Assembly (NCBI GenBank): GCA_950106755.1
Contig: OX467091.1
Location: 16,199,538 to 16,263,537, forward strand
From: Climacium dendroides
Lineage: Eukaryota; Streptophyta; Bryopsida; Hypnales; Climaciaceae
DNA: 64,000 nucleotides
Direction of reading: 5' to 3'
Shown here: positions 37,433 to 49,063 of the stretch, piece after piece
How positions within the stretch are numbered: the first letter of the stretch is position 1
Layout of the letters: the number at the start of each line of letters is the position of its first letter
Program-made: the position numbers and the translations under genes
The notes under the pieces: generated by a model
What the model was told of the DNA's origin: nothing
Seen by the model: the letters and a program-made list of their open reading frames with translations, nothing else
Databases searched by the model: none

Positions 37433-38526
37433 CACTAGAAGAAAAAGCAGGGTTTTGCGACTACGGTTTGCGACTAGTTTGTAGTCGTATCAGACGTTTG
37501 CGACTTGGTGATATTCTGGAGTCCGCAGTCGCAGTGGACAAGTCGTATGAGTTGCACTGCAGTCGCGAGGTTGTTTGTCATTCGATAGGCAATGGAGAAC
37601 TTCGTCGATGAACTGCTGTGATGTGGTTGCTAATGTAGAAGTTATTTCACTTATTTGTGTGCAACTGGTTTGCGATTGACATACAACTGGTGTGCAACTA
37701 GTTTGCGATTGATGTGCAACTGGTTTGCGACTAGAGTGCAACTGGTTTGCGATTGACATACAACTGGTTTGCAATTGGTGTGCAACTCGTTTGCGATTAG
37801 TATGCAACTCGTTTGCGATTAGTGTGCAACTGGTTTACGATTGACATACAACTGGTTTGCAATTTGGTTATAATTTATAGAGTTGTAGATTATAGAAATC
37901 TACAAATTGTAGAAATCTACAAAGTGTAAAAATCTACAAAGTGTAAAAATCTACAAAGTGTAAAAATCTACAAAATATATAAATATTAGAATTTCACTAT
38001 CAAAATTCATTACACAAGAATGCTATAACTTACCATTCTTATCTGTTCAAGCTAATGGTATTCTTGACAATCGATATGGGACAATTGAATCGATTTTCAG
38101 TCATGTTCTAGTTGCATTGCACTTGTTCTCTAGTTGCATTTGAATCGTTTTTTAGTTGCATTGTAGTCAGGCTCTAGTTGCATTATAGTTGATTCCTAGT
38201 TGCATTTGAGTCATTTCTAAGTTGCAATCTTCTAGTTTTTAGTTGCAGCCTGTAATTAGAGCGATTGCATTTTTTCACGGTGGACTCTACTTTACGGATA
38301 GCTGTCCACATGGACAACTGCAATGAATACTGGATGTAGAATACCTCATGTCAGTTCTTCTGTTACAATATCGTAACCCTATTCTTCATTTTCCGACTAC
38401 TTTGCGACTACAACTACATACACGTGAAATTTGGTGCAAATACAGAGGGCTACAGTCGCATCTCAGTTGTATAGGACACATAGTCGCATCTCAGTGGGTT
38501 GCAACGGACACGTTTTTCTTCTAGTG
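37433..38526. mobile_element. Element E: non-autonomous CACTA element, 1.1 kb, target duplication ATA
   Basis: Starts CACTAGAAGAAAAA and ends with TTTTTCTTCTAGTG; ATA flanks it at 37430-37432 and 38527-38529. Subterminal motifs include TTTGCGACTA near the left end and AGTCGCATCTCAGT near the right. It is inserted in codon 72 of the RING-H2 gene and has no coding capacity. Confidence 0.92.
37655..37865. repeat. GTGCAACTGGTTTGCGATT repeats in element E
   Basis: About ten units of 19-22 bases combining GCAACTGGTTTGCGATT with GTGT or ACATA linkers. A second tandem array (AAATCTACAAAGTGTAA, 18-bp units) follows at about 37893-37980, and spaced TCTAGTTGCATT motifs lie at 38100-38240. The tract creates a spurious long minus-strand open frame. 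Confidence 0.85.
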
Positions 38527-38529
38527 ATA

Positions 38530-39487
38530 ATCATCACCGCCGATTCAACAAAGCAAATTTGAGGTATTGCACAAATGATGCATTCAAGAACTGATGCATT
38601 GACGTGTACCAAGTATTGTATGACCAACCCACCGTGGAATGCAACGAGGTTCATCTTTTCATTGCGCGGGGTGTACATGCGGAAGTCAAACTTAGAAAGA
38701 AGGTGGATTGGTCTATTGTGGTGGAAAGAGGCAACAAAATTAAAGTGTCACATCCCACAAACGGATTAATCCCGATGAATGCGAGAAGGTATCTAGAGGG
38801 TGGATTGGGACATTTCAGAACAATAGTGGAAGTGCCTCACGACAATTATGTGACCGAAGATTCCTCTACAGATAATGATTCCGATGGCACACGTACGCCT
38901 CCACGACCACCAACTTTCCGGAGTCAGCAACGCATCAGAAGACGGAGGGCCATACGAATGGATGAGTATAAAGAAGGTGTTCCACCAGCAGTTCCTGATG
39001 AACTGGTCGTTGAAGCACCAAATGAACTAGTTCCTGAAGCAACTGAAGAAGAACCTCTTATGCCAATGCAAGAGGAAATAGATGTGCAGGTGGATACGGT
39101 TGAGAGTTTGAAGAAGGATTTGAATGACAAAATCAACGAACTTCAAGGACTACATGAAGATAGTTATAGATTGAGGGTGGAGTTGGAAGACAAGAACAAT
39201 ACCATCACCCGACGATCCCAAGAAATTGGTCGCTTGCAACGTGCTCTTGAAGCGACCATGATAACTAATGAGGTTCATTCCACAGTCGTACAACCTCAAG
39301 ATATTCCTGTAGCAGACGTCACAACAGAGGACGAAGACCTTCCATCCCTTCTTACACGGAATGTGGAGCTCCAAGAGCGTTTGGATGCATTAGTCTCGCA
39401 GTATTATCAATGGAAGTTGGCATGCGTGTTCACCGTGGATAGGAACTGGCAAATGGCTGCCAAGTTCACTAAAATTTTCAACACATA
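38530..39487 (+). pseudogene. RING-H2 gene, segment 2 (middle, coiled coil), between two CACTA insertions
   Basis: Continues the frame of segment 1 after removal of element E. One in-frame TGA lies at 38592-38594; otherwise it is open for 318 codons up to element 2. It includes a beta-rich stretch (EVHLFIARGVH, KVSHPTNGLIP), an acidic linker (TEDSSTDNDSDGT), a Pro/Glu-rich linker and a coiled coil of about 55 residues (around 39095-39265, DTVESLKKDLNDKINEL start). The last codon is split: TA before the insertion at 39488 and T at 59300. The frame across the junction is exact. The single TGA is likely a later nonsense change. Confidence 0.75.
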
Positions 39488-40694
39488 CACTAGAAGAATT
39501 CAGTGTTTTTTTTAACATCGGAAAAAACGTGCCGTGATGTTTTATTTAACAAGGACGGTGCCTGTAGTGACGTCTAAAAAAATCCATTTAAAAAAACGGG
39601 CCAAAAACGTGTCATGTTATGTGCTAAAACGTGCTTAAATTTTTTGTGACATCGAAAACAACAGGGTCACCCAAGAGTTTTTGAGAGTGCCATGTGGAGG
39701 GGTTTTGGCATCCACGTAGGATTTTTAACGATGGGCAGAGACACGTGGGACAACTTTTTCATCCAACGACGTTTTGACGTGTCCAATGATGTGGACCCCT
39801 AAAAATCCGACGTGGAAAATAATTTCCGGTGTACGCAGCCTATGTGGCAATTGACGTGGCACTCTTCTACGGTACATGCCGATGTTCTGTGTGATGTTCT
39901 CTAGGACGTCACATTTGACAAGAGGATGTTTTAAATGACATTAGAGTCAACGAGAATATGCTTTAGGAAACGAGCTGGGTGGACAATACTGTGGAATTTC
40001 TTCTTTGCTGAAATCGCAGACATTGTCCACATACACGTCTATTGTGACATTAAATAGAACAACCTGTGTACTTGGGTATGCATTGCTTTGCGCTTAGTGT
40101 TCCATTCGACACGCACAGTGACAACTGCAGTGTTTTCTTAAGCATTACAGAAGACATACAATGCGAGAGGAAGGATGTTTTCTCGAACAAAATGAACAAT
40201 GTGAATCATAAACCTCAACATTAAAGACGATGTACTCTACAGCCCATATACATGAGTGAATGGAAGATTGAGATATGCCATTAGAAGATGAATTATGTGT
40301 CTTTGTAAGAGATGTCCAAGTATAGAAACCTATGTTTTCAATGGCATTGGGATTATAAGGCCACTTGCCAACTTCTGCACAAAATAGCTATGCACATGCC
40401 CATAGTCTAGTACTACGAAGAAATCCACAACAACATTATCTACAGCACCTTCGGTGAAAACATGGTGCGTTCTACTCAATGTTCTGAATAACATGCTTGA
40501 CCATCATATGCGACGTTCAGTTGGACACGCTGTGGCAAACAAGGACTCACTTCGTTCGAGGTGCATCCGATTTCTTGACAACAGCATCCTGCATCGTACC
40601 ACACCAAGTCAAAACCAACAGTACCTACTCGTGCATGTTTATTTCTGGGACTCTTATATAGCCACAACAAATGTCAAGGAATGCTACACTTGCA

Positions 40695-40907
40695 TTACTC
40701 TTTTAAGTTGCATACAGAAACAAATGAATCTATGGGTGAATGGAATGCAGCCTTCCTAACCTTTTTAGTGGGTTGGGTAGGTTTAGGAAGACCCACCGCT
40801 TTGGGAATTGCTGCCTTCGGTGTAGCCTTCGTGCCCTTCGCAGCTTGCGTGGTCCTTACAGCACGCCGAGGCCGGCTTGAGGACTCACCAAGGACTTCAA
40901 TGTCTTC
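40695..40907 (-). CDS. Basic C-terminal exon in element 2
   Basis: After a GGTGTTGCAG acceptor, the minus strand encodes about 70 codons (EDIEVLGESSSRPRRAVRTT, then Lys/Pro/Ala repeats) ending in TAA. It resembles the basic tails of transposon proteins. It occupies the place where element 1 has its DUF4216-like ORF, and short exon-like pieces with GT/AG borders lie upstream near 40975-41070. It is probably the remnant of the element's third gene. Confidence 0.45.
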   Translation of the reverse strand, partial: EDIEVLGESSSRPRRAVRTTQAAKGTKATPKAAIPKAVGLPKPTQPTKKVRKAAFHSPIDSFVSVCNLKE

Positions 40908-41465
40908 CTGCAACACCATCACACAATTATTATTCACTTTTGACATCCTCTAATCACCTACACTTCCTAGCCTTACCTGAGCACCATTGAAACACTTGCT
41001 TTTCTGTAAGATGCACATAGTTATTGTAAAACATACCTGCACATTGGACGAAGCTAGTTTGCGTGCCTAGAGCGGTGAGCGGTGAGCCTAGAGCGGTGAA
41101 TGGAGAGCATAGAGCAGAAAAAAGAATAAAATAATGAACATTTAGTGGGAATTTACCAAAAATAGAAATAAAAAAGGTTTAGGTCCAAATTTAGTAATTA
41201 TTTGGACCTATTACCATTGAATAAGGGTGCTCCTATGACCGTGGGAATGAAATTATTCACGCACTTTTGACCACTATTACTGTAGGATGGCAGCAAAATG
41301 TGAACAAAAATGTACACACCTTTGAAATTTTCAATGTCAATGATGATTCAATGAGTAGTCAAAATGTACAACAACAACTTTGTGGTGGCCCTTTTAGTCT
41401 CACCACTGTTTCATTCAATCTAAAAAGAGAATTGTACAATGTAGCCCTCGGGCTCAATAGCATCT

Positions 41466-44400
41466 CTAAGTTGCTGGTTGCTTAAGTAGCACCATCTGAA
41501 TAACACGCTTAATTTCATTGAAGCTGAAACTAGGAGCGTGCGTAAAAACATCTATCTCACTATCCAATCCACAAACTACATGAAATATGTAGTACAGATG
41601 CTTACAATTTGTCCATTGTCCACGCTTTCCCAATGATTTGCCCGACATGTCTTTGAAGAAGGGGCATGAACAACTAGGAAATTGGCCAATCGTAATTAAA
41701 TATTGTGAAATTTTGAGACCATTTTGGGACTCAAAGGTGATGATGCAACCCAGGGCAGGAATTGGTACCATAGAAACCTTCAAAATCTGCCCAATGACAG
41801 TAAGAGCAGATGCACAGGAATTGGCGTGCTTCGTTGAAGGTGCCTTTGGATTCCGCCTGATGTTCTTCCCGAATCTGCGCTTTGGAAAGTCGTTAGAGAA
41901 CTCCGGGGTAGGATACTCTGACAGGTCCACCAATGACCCCTCTTCCCTGAATAGCTTCCTTGGAGAGAGCTCCAGACGTGGTGCCAATCAAAAACCAGCG
42001 TTCTCCAAGTCTAGGATCTTCTTCTGTGTGAGATTGGTGCCAATCTTGATAGGCCAAACTTCTGGAACTACAGGTTTGGAAACCACCCACTTACGACGAG
42101 TACCCTTCACGCACCTCTCAATGTCGTCGTTGCAGAAGAAGAACTACATGCGCTCTTGTTTATTCATCCTATTGTTGTGCATGATGCCGTTGTAAGTTGG
42201 TGCAGCCGTACTCTTTCCATCTTATACAATTCGTGCCACACATTTCTTCTTGGTGATGGCCTGTTGAGCGAAGCAAGCCTTCGCTGACATCTTTGGAAGT
42301 CGCGCAATGTGCCATTCATGCTCATTGCATACTGTTTCTTGTATAGCCTTCACATGCTCCATGGTTGGAACTGTAGTAGGTGTTTCTAGTTGAACTGGAT
42401 TATTATGCAGGTCTTCAGTTGCTTCTTGCTGTGCGTCACCTTCTGAAGTGAGATCATAAAATATTGCACCTCCTGCTCGTGTTTGTATTCGAGGGCGAGA
42501 GATGCTAATCTTGTCAGGTCTATGAGAGTCGAACTCCGACCCAGGAGGAAGATCTGCTTTGTGCTTGAGGGAGAGAAATACTTCCTCACCTTGAAGATGA
42601 GGCTCGTGAGTGCAGAAACCGGCAACTCCAGGCATGTTTCGAAGCGCTTGATGAAGCAATTTCAGGATGCCGGAACGTTGGGCGGTTCGTTGGGCGACTC
42701 GAAGCAACAATTCTTCTTTTCCAGGTCCAGTACCCGGTCTCTCACCATTCAAATACTGGTAGTAGGCAACCATTTGCATGAAAGCACGTACGTAATCATC
42801 GACAGTTGCCACATACAAGTCATTACCTCGTTTACCGCTCTGTTGAAGCCACTTGTTGTGTACAGTCTCCGCTAAATTGCACGAGGGCATTTCAGCAAGC
42901 TCATCCTCGGAAAGGGCCTGTGATGTCAAATGAATGGTAGTATAATTTAGAGTGAGGTTACAACTTTACAGAAAATTAAAAGCAAAAAGGCCCGGAGCAA
43001 AGTGTGAACTCACCAAATCCATGAAACCACCCCATTGGCGATAGCAGAAGTGCCAGAAAGCAAGCCATAGGTCAAGACGAACGACTCCTTCATCAGTCGT
43101 TGCCCCGGAGGAAAGCCACCATGATCTGATAGCAAGGTACCGCTCCTCAGCCTCTGCTAACGACTTGGCATTCTTGTATTGCATGCACAATTGACGATGT
43201 TGTCGTTGCAAGTCCGCCCGAATGTCAACCTTTGTATGTTTCACCGATGACTGGGTCCAATGGAACAAACAAGTATGTTCTTGATCCTCCATAGGAATTG
43301 AAGCATCACTGCTACCATATACAATACGAATTGCATTCCAGTTTGCTTGTGCACTGTCTGCTATGAAGCCCTTGAATTGTACGTTAGAAATATTGTGTCT
43401 GGCCACAACAGCATTCAAGTTCTTCCAGAAGATGATTTGAGCGGCAACATCTTTCGACTGCATATTACACACTGCAATGGTCATTACCCGACAATAGGTA
43501 GCATTATAAACATGGCAAGCCATGGAAGTCCAGCCCTTTACACGCTTGACATGGTCGAACATCATCCATGTATTCTGTAAATCTCCACCCGGCTGCATTC
43601 TTGTCACGAGATCAACTCCACTTCCTGGCCCGATCTCAAACATCTTGAAAACAAAGACCTTGTCGGACTCAGACCCTTGGCCAGGGAATTTGTTCTCCTG
43701 GACAAATGCCCAATAGCTAGACCCTCTAAGTTTGGTGATGCTGTCCATGACTCCAAAGCGTCTCAAGTACCGAAACGTCGTGACTTGATTCCGAATACTT
43801 GGGGAAGACATGTGTTTGAACTTATCAAACACCGGTATGAGCTCATCAAGAATAAGTTCCTTTTGCGTTGCTCCATCTGCAGAAAGAAGCAATTCACCAA
43901 GGAATTCCTTGCTGGCTTCAAGGACAATGGCAGAATTAGTTGCTGTTGGAGTCTTCTCTACTTGTTCACCAATGAGGCTCTTTATCTTCTCAGCGACATC
44001 TCTGTATTCGCCAATCTTTATAGGATGACAATGGGTTCCGAGGTGCATACATGCACGAGTCATGTTTCCATGACCAAGAACATAATAAATCTTAGCCAAG
44101 CACCCATCTAAGCATGACGGAGAAACCTTGCAGATTTTACACACGACAATTGAGCCTTTTGGAGGGTTAGATCCAACTTCAAAGGTGAATGAGGAGATTC
44201 CATCCCATTCGGTTTCGTTAGCTTGGGAGGACCGATGCACACGAGATAAATAATCGCAAGCTCTGTTGGTACATTGCAAATGACCTAAGCACGAAGACAT
44301 TCTAAATGTTAAACCCATGTCATTCTTGATATTGGAGGTGATGGTGCAAGTCCAAGCATGGCCATCGTGGCGTTTGTCCATGCCATGAAGGAGCTTTACT

Positions 44401-45140
44401 TGTGACTGTGATGCATATTTCCCCAGCGGGGGGAACTCAAACATCACGTTGCCATCAAATCTAGGGGGAAGGAATTCCACTCTCTCGGTTTTTATTTTAG
44501 TAAAGTCTACCTTAGACAAGATGGACTTTGACCCTTTCCTTGCAGCTAATTTTTTGAGACAATCAACAACGCTCACATAGTCATCAATCCGTGGCGGAAT
44601 CGGAGGCCTAGAAGTACTTGGATGACTGCCTTGCGATGAATTTGTATCATGCGAAGGGTGACATATTACAGTAGGATTGGGGATTGGAATAGTAGAAGAC
44701 GGCAATGTACTGGGGAGCGCATCTTCAGAATCATCACTCAAGAGATGGACGATACGTTCGCAAGGCTCAATCTTAACCTTTCGGAGCATAGGTATTTGCA
44801 GGGTGCATGTAGATGACACCCTAGGGGTGAGGATCTTAGTGCATGCACCTTGAAGAGGATCTTTCAATCCATATACTCGGTACGTCTCCGACTTCAGAAT
44901 CCAATACTGACCTTGATCATTCATAGAGGACTCATGACCTATAGTGTGAAGAAGTTCTCCGGAATCAACATCAAAGACCTCCTCATCAACATGCATAGAT
45001 CCTTCTAGAAATTGAAAACAAAGATGCAAACGAAGAGCACTAACTGTGCACTTTCCATCAGCTCCTACTTGAAAAAAAATAGGAACTCCTTGGCCATTAG
45101 CATGAATTAGCACCATAGGAGGATTTTGAGAATTAGCCAT
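41466..45140 (-). pseudogene. Element 2 transposase: MULE-type DDE plus SWIM zinc finger
   Basis: Exon 1 (45140-43014) is fully open for 709 codons from MANSQNPPM, with a GTGAGT donor. Exon 2 starts at 42917 after CACAG and runs to TAA at 41466. Domains: an N-terminal segment shared with element 1; a Cys/His cluster (CLGHLQC, VVCKICK; about residues 290-345); an RNase-H-like core with D near 529 (MFDHVKRVKGW), D near 595 (GFIADSAQANWNAIR) and CLFHW near 623, as in Mutator/FAR1 transposases; and in exon 2 a SWIM finger (CSCPFF ... NCKH, 41595-41675). In-frame stops in exon 2 are TAA at 42222, TAG at 42144 and TGA at 41988. The first two could be removed by an 84-base intron beginning GTATAAG. 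Exon 1 looks young; exon 2 is damaged or spliced further. Confidence 0.75.
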
Positions 45141-46133
45141 TGCAATGGAGAAAGGAAAGACACGGACAACATGGGAATTGTGAATAGAATTTAAATCTAA
45201 GAGTTCTGCAAGTATATTTTGATGTAAGAGGTTATACAAACATCACTGTATGAAGACATAGACAGATAGAATTAATAAAGAGGGTGATTAAGAGACGTTT
45301 TAATTAGAAAAAATGACGAGAGTCATGTATTGATGAAAAAGATATATTTTTGAAAAGTTGTCAGCGCGTGTCAGATAGGTGGGTTGCTTGTAATTCTGTA
45401 AGTATAATAATAAAGGGTGTTGGCGTTATAAAATAATTATACAATAGAATTGTGAATGAAGTCTAATCCATAGCATCAACAGATGCTGGTTCAATTATAT
45501 AGATTTGCCATTATTAGAGAATACATGTTTGAAAAAAGGCCTTTCATCGGGAAACTACAATGAACCATAATGTAGATGTTAGTTTGAATTACTTTTATTT
45601 ATGGTGGATTTCAAATTTACAAGGACAACGAACTGGCGGTGAGTGTAAGTGTAATAGGGACCTACTAGATTTTAGTGATGGTGACAGTTAGATTGCTAGG
45701 ATAGCCTTTCTATTTATAAAAGATATGACAATCTAAATAAAATAAACAATCTTGAAAAGTATAAACATCTAATTGGAATATTCAAGTAGTCATAATTTAC
45801 TTCATATTTGAAGTAGAGCGTTGAATGAGCGTATTTAGGGTTGTTGAAAATATTGAGGTGGCCGCTAGATCAAGCTTACAAGGTTGTACCCACCAGTTGG
45901 CCATCGAGAGCATAAAGATGTAGAAAATGTCACTTCAGTTACTATTGAGATTCGATGTGCATGATGATTAGTAGTATTAACAAAGATTGATATACGGAGA
46001 AAGAGTCTGTGATTGAGTATTTTAAATTCAATTGTTTGTTATTGAGAAACGTCTGTAGTAAGGGCATTGCCACATTCCCCAACTCAATAGAAGACAGTAT
46101 AGTGGAGAGCTTAATGATGTTCTATTGAGCCAA
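45141..46133. promoter_or_regulatory. Intergenic region between divergent genes of element 2
   Basis: About 1 kb of AT-rich sequence between the transposase start and the small plus-strand gene. It is equivalent to 29005-30501 in element 1. Promoters are expected here by position only. Confidence 0.35.
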
Positions 46134-46983
46134 ATGCAGGATAGAGATAGGAAGAAGAAGCGGAGAAGTGGGTTTTTTTATTCATCTAGAAAGCAACTAG
46201 CCTCATCTAGAAAGCAACTAGCCACATCTAGAAAGCAACTAGCCAAATCTAGAATGTTTAGGCAACAACTTCAACGTTTAGGCATAGACCTTACTAGTAC
46301 AACTAGAACACTTTCGTATCAAGGTGCTTTGTTGAAAGAAGTTGTTGAGACTCTTCCATTGGAAGGCGAGATATCAGGATTTGCGGGATCGCAAGACAAT
46401 CAACCATTCATGTCTGAATGCGAGACCGAAGAAGAGTTGTCAAGTGAAGAACAAAGCAAAGTAAGTATCCATTGGCTGAAGAATATCTTTGATGTCCTAC
46501 AAAATAATGTGGTCTGTTGCAAATCATTCTTTAGGTTTTGAGCATATTGATGTTGATTGTGGAATTAATAGTAACTAATTTTGGTCCAAGCGCTCATTTA
46601 CCTCCGCATGCACTAGAACGTTCAGACACTCTTTGCATCTTGCGGCCGTATCCTCTCCCTTGGACGTCAATTGCAATATGGTTTGCTCGAGTTCCTGTCG
46701 CAAGTATAATATAAGGGTGAATTAACATTGATATGTCTAATACCAAGTCATTGGGGTATAGGGTTTTGTTACTAGAAGCTCGAAAATGACGATACTTAGA
46801 TCAATGTTTCAGAAGGCGGCATTAGTGTCAGAGTATGCGCAAATAGAGGAGACAAGTGGAGAGCAGTTTCAAGAGACCGATCAAGACAGGAATAATCATG
46901 ACTACGAGCTACAACAGAACAACCAAGGCGATGAAGATCTAGACGATTGTGCACAAAGCACACCTTCAAAGGCTTCAGATGCA
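46134..46983 (+). CDS. Element 2 small basic/acidic protein, two exons
   Basis: Exon 1 (46134-46460) starts MQDRDRKKKRRSGFFY. It contains three 7-residue repeats SRKQLAX, a short helix-rich part (LQRLGIDLTSTTRTL) and an acidic end (SECETEEELSSEEQ), and ends at GTAAGT. Exon 2 (46813-46983), after TGTTTCAG, keeps the frame and encodes an acidic, Gln/Asn-rich stretch, ending at another GTAAGT. Later exons were not found. The N-terminus aligns with the element 1 gene at 30502, so this is a conserved accessory gene, divergent from the transposase. The charge pattern (basic head, acidic tail) would suit a DNA-binding accessory protein, but no named domain is visible. Confidence 0.5.
46185..46254 (+). 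repeat. In-frame 21-bp coding minisatellite
   Basis: Three and a third copies of TCTAGAAAGCAACTAGCC plus three variable bases, encoding SRKQLA followed by S, T or K. The repeat is a multiple of three and preserves the frame. Confidence 0.9.
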
Positions 46984-47213
46984 GTAAGTCACTCCATCAT
47001 TGCACTTTCATCTATTTTTTGATCTCTCTACAAACCTCAAAGGTCCTCTTCTAAATTGAATGAATCACGTAGTCGGAATAGGGCTTTACCTCCCCTCCGC
47101 AACATCAAAGAGCACCTACAAGCAGTGGAGGCCGGCTCACATGTGCCAAATGTCCACAATAAAACTAGAGTGTTTGGACCAAGGCTCACTATTTGATTTT
47201 TGAGCCCTCACAA
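46984..47213. other. No gene seen
   Basis: Follows the donor at 46984. A degenerate relative of the following 128-bp unit may begin here, but no feature can be supported. Confidence 0.35.
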
Positions 47214-48060
47214 TGAAGCTTCGGTGCCGAACCCTCTTTGGGGCGGGCCCGTTGCCATCTTGTTTCGAACTGTTGTCTCCCCCCTTGACGTTAGGTTGTA
47301 TCCACCAACTCTAGGAGAGGGCTCAACTAAGCCTCCAAAATGAGGCTTTGGTGCTGAACCCTCTTTGAGGCTGGCCCGTTGCCATCTTTTTTTGAATTCT
47401 TGTCTGCTCCCGTTGACGTAAGGTTGTACCCACCAGTTGCAAGAAAGGGCTCAAATGGGCCCCCAAAATGAGGATTCGGCACCGAACCCTCTTTGAAGCG
47501 TGCCCGATGCCATGTTGTTTTGAACTCTTGTCTGCCCCCGTTGACGTAAGGTTGTACCCACCAGTTGTAGGACAGGGTTCAAATGTGCCCCCTAGATGAG
47601 GCTTCGGCGTTGAACCCTCTTTGGAGCTAGCCTAGGATTGTCTAGCCGCTTGACAGGCTGCCCGTCCACCCACCCATCCATGCCCATCCGATTAGCCTCT
47701 CGCCTGCTTGAAATCCGCCTAACGTCAATCAACGACATGTTGACCTTCTTTTTTCTCAAAATAAGAGGCTTAAGCACAAATTTAGGGGTATCAAGTATGA
47801 AATTAAGAAAACTACCTCATTTGGCATGTCCTAAGTATGAATTTGAAGGCCCGTCTCCTACCTTTGACGTCAAATTATACCCACCAGCTATAGGAGAAGG
47901 CTCAAATGAGCCCCTAAAATGAGGCTTTGGCGCCGAACCTTCTTTAGGGCAAGCCGTTGCCATCTTGTTTTTTAAACTCTTGTCCACCCAGTGACCTATG
48001 GATGCACCCACTAGTTTGAGAAGGGGTTCACAAAAGCCTTGCAATGAGTCTTTGGTGCCG
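47214..48060. repeat. 128-bp minisatellite, diverged units
   Basis: Units start TGAGGCTTYGGYGCYGAACC at 47214, 47341, 47469 and 47597, a period of 127-128. After an insertion-like break with unrelated sequence, two diverged units begin near 47920 and 48045. Each unit contains GACGTAAGGTTGTACCCACC. It lies between the small gene and the ParB gene. Confidence 0.85.
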
Positions 48061-48599
48061 AACTCCCTAGATAACTTGGTGGAATTTTATTTCGATTTTT
48101 TTTTATAATGTAAAAATTACAATAAGAAATGGCCTTTGCTAAGAATTCCATGGGAAAGAAGTCTCAAAAATACAATTTTTTTCTATGAGATAATAGTCTA
48201 GTTTGATTCCATACTTTGTAGATGCCTACAACAAGGAGTTTTTATCGTTTTTAGAAATCCTTAGGTCAAGTGGTGTAGCATCCTCCCAAAATTTTAGCTC
48301 CAAATTCATAGTACTTCCAACTCCAAAAATTAAAAGTGTAACATATGACCGAGGGTTCTTTTTAATTTATATATGTCACACTTGTCATTTTTATTTTATT
48401 TCATAAGAAAAATATGAATTATGTTTGGAGTAGTAATATGCACCTTCATTTCAAATTTCAACTTGTTTGCATTAATACTCTAAAAGTAGTGATTGAATGA
48501 AGATTGAGCAAATAAGTTGTGACACCAAGTAGTACAAGTCATTCTTGCATTCATCTTACAAAGTCCTAAATTTTCAAGTCTTCAACATCTCCAAGGTTT
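48061..48599. other. No gene seen; AT-rich sequence
   Basis: Spacer between the minisatellite and the 5S-like segment, with only short frames. Confidence 0.4.
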
Positions 48600-48690
48600 A
48601 GAAGCCGTGGTAGGAGGGTGCTAAGTACATTGGAGTTAAGCAAAGGTAGAGAGGAATAGCTCAAGGATGGGTGACCAAGGGAACTAGGTT
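48600..48690 (+). ncRNA. 5S rRNA-derived segment (pseudogene or SINE3-like head)
   Basis: Contains GGAGTTAAGC and AGGATGGGTGACC separated by exactly the 22 bases found between the same two blocks in plant 5S rRNA (internal promoter A box and C box). A trailing GGGAA also matches. The 5' half is poorly conserved and shortened. It is not a functional 5S gene. It could be a 5S-derived retroposon head or a decayed 5S copy carried by element 2. Confidence 0.55.
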
Positions 48691-49063
48691 GAAAAAACCT
48701 CCTTCTCATGGCTTCGCCCGCGGAGCTCAGGGAGTTGGGGGAATTGGGGGACTTGGGGGACTTGGGGGAAAACCGAACTTTCTTTTAGGTAAATCCTAAA
48801 TCGCCATCTTCACCTTCTCTACGGTTTTGTCCTTGACCTGTCCCGGCGGTGACTTGCGACTTGTCCCTTGTCCCGGCAAACTTCGGCGACTTGTCCCTGT
48901 CCTGGCAAACTTTGGCCCCTGCTTGCCCTCGACCGCTCGACCTGTCTATTCGGCACCGAATGCTCCTAGCGCCCGCCTGCTGTCCAGCAAGCATTCGGCG
49001 CCGAATGCTCCCAACCCTGATTCCACGCACCCTCGGCCTGTCCACCTTTGGTTTGCACGTAGA

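Noticed and set aside
37490..37807. 105-codon minus-strand frame with repeated Gln/Thr/Ser segments
   Set aside because: It is the reverse reading of the GCAACTGGTTTGCGATT array of element E.
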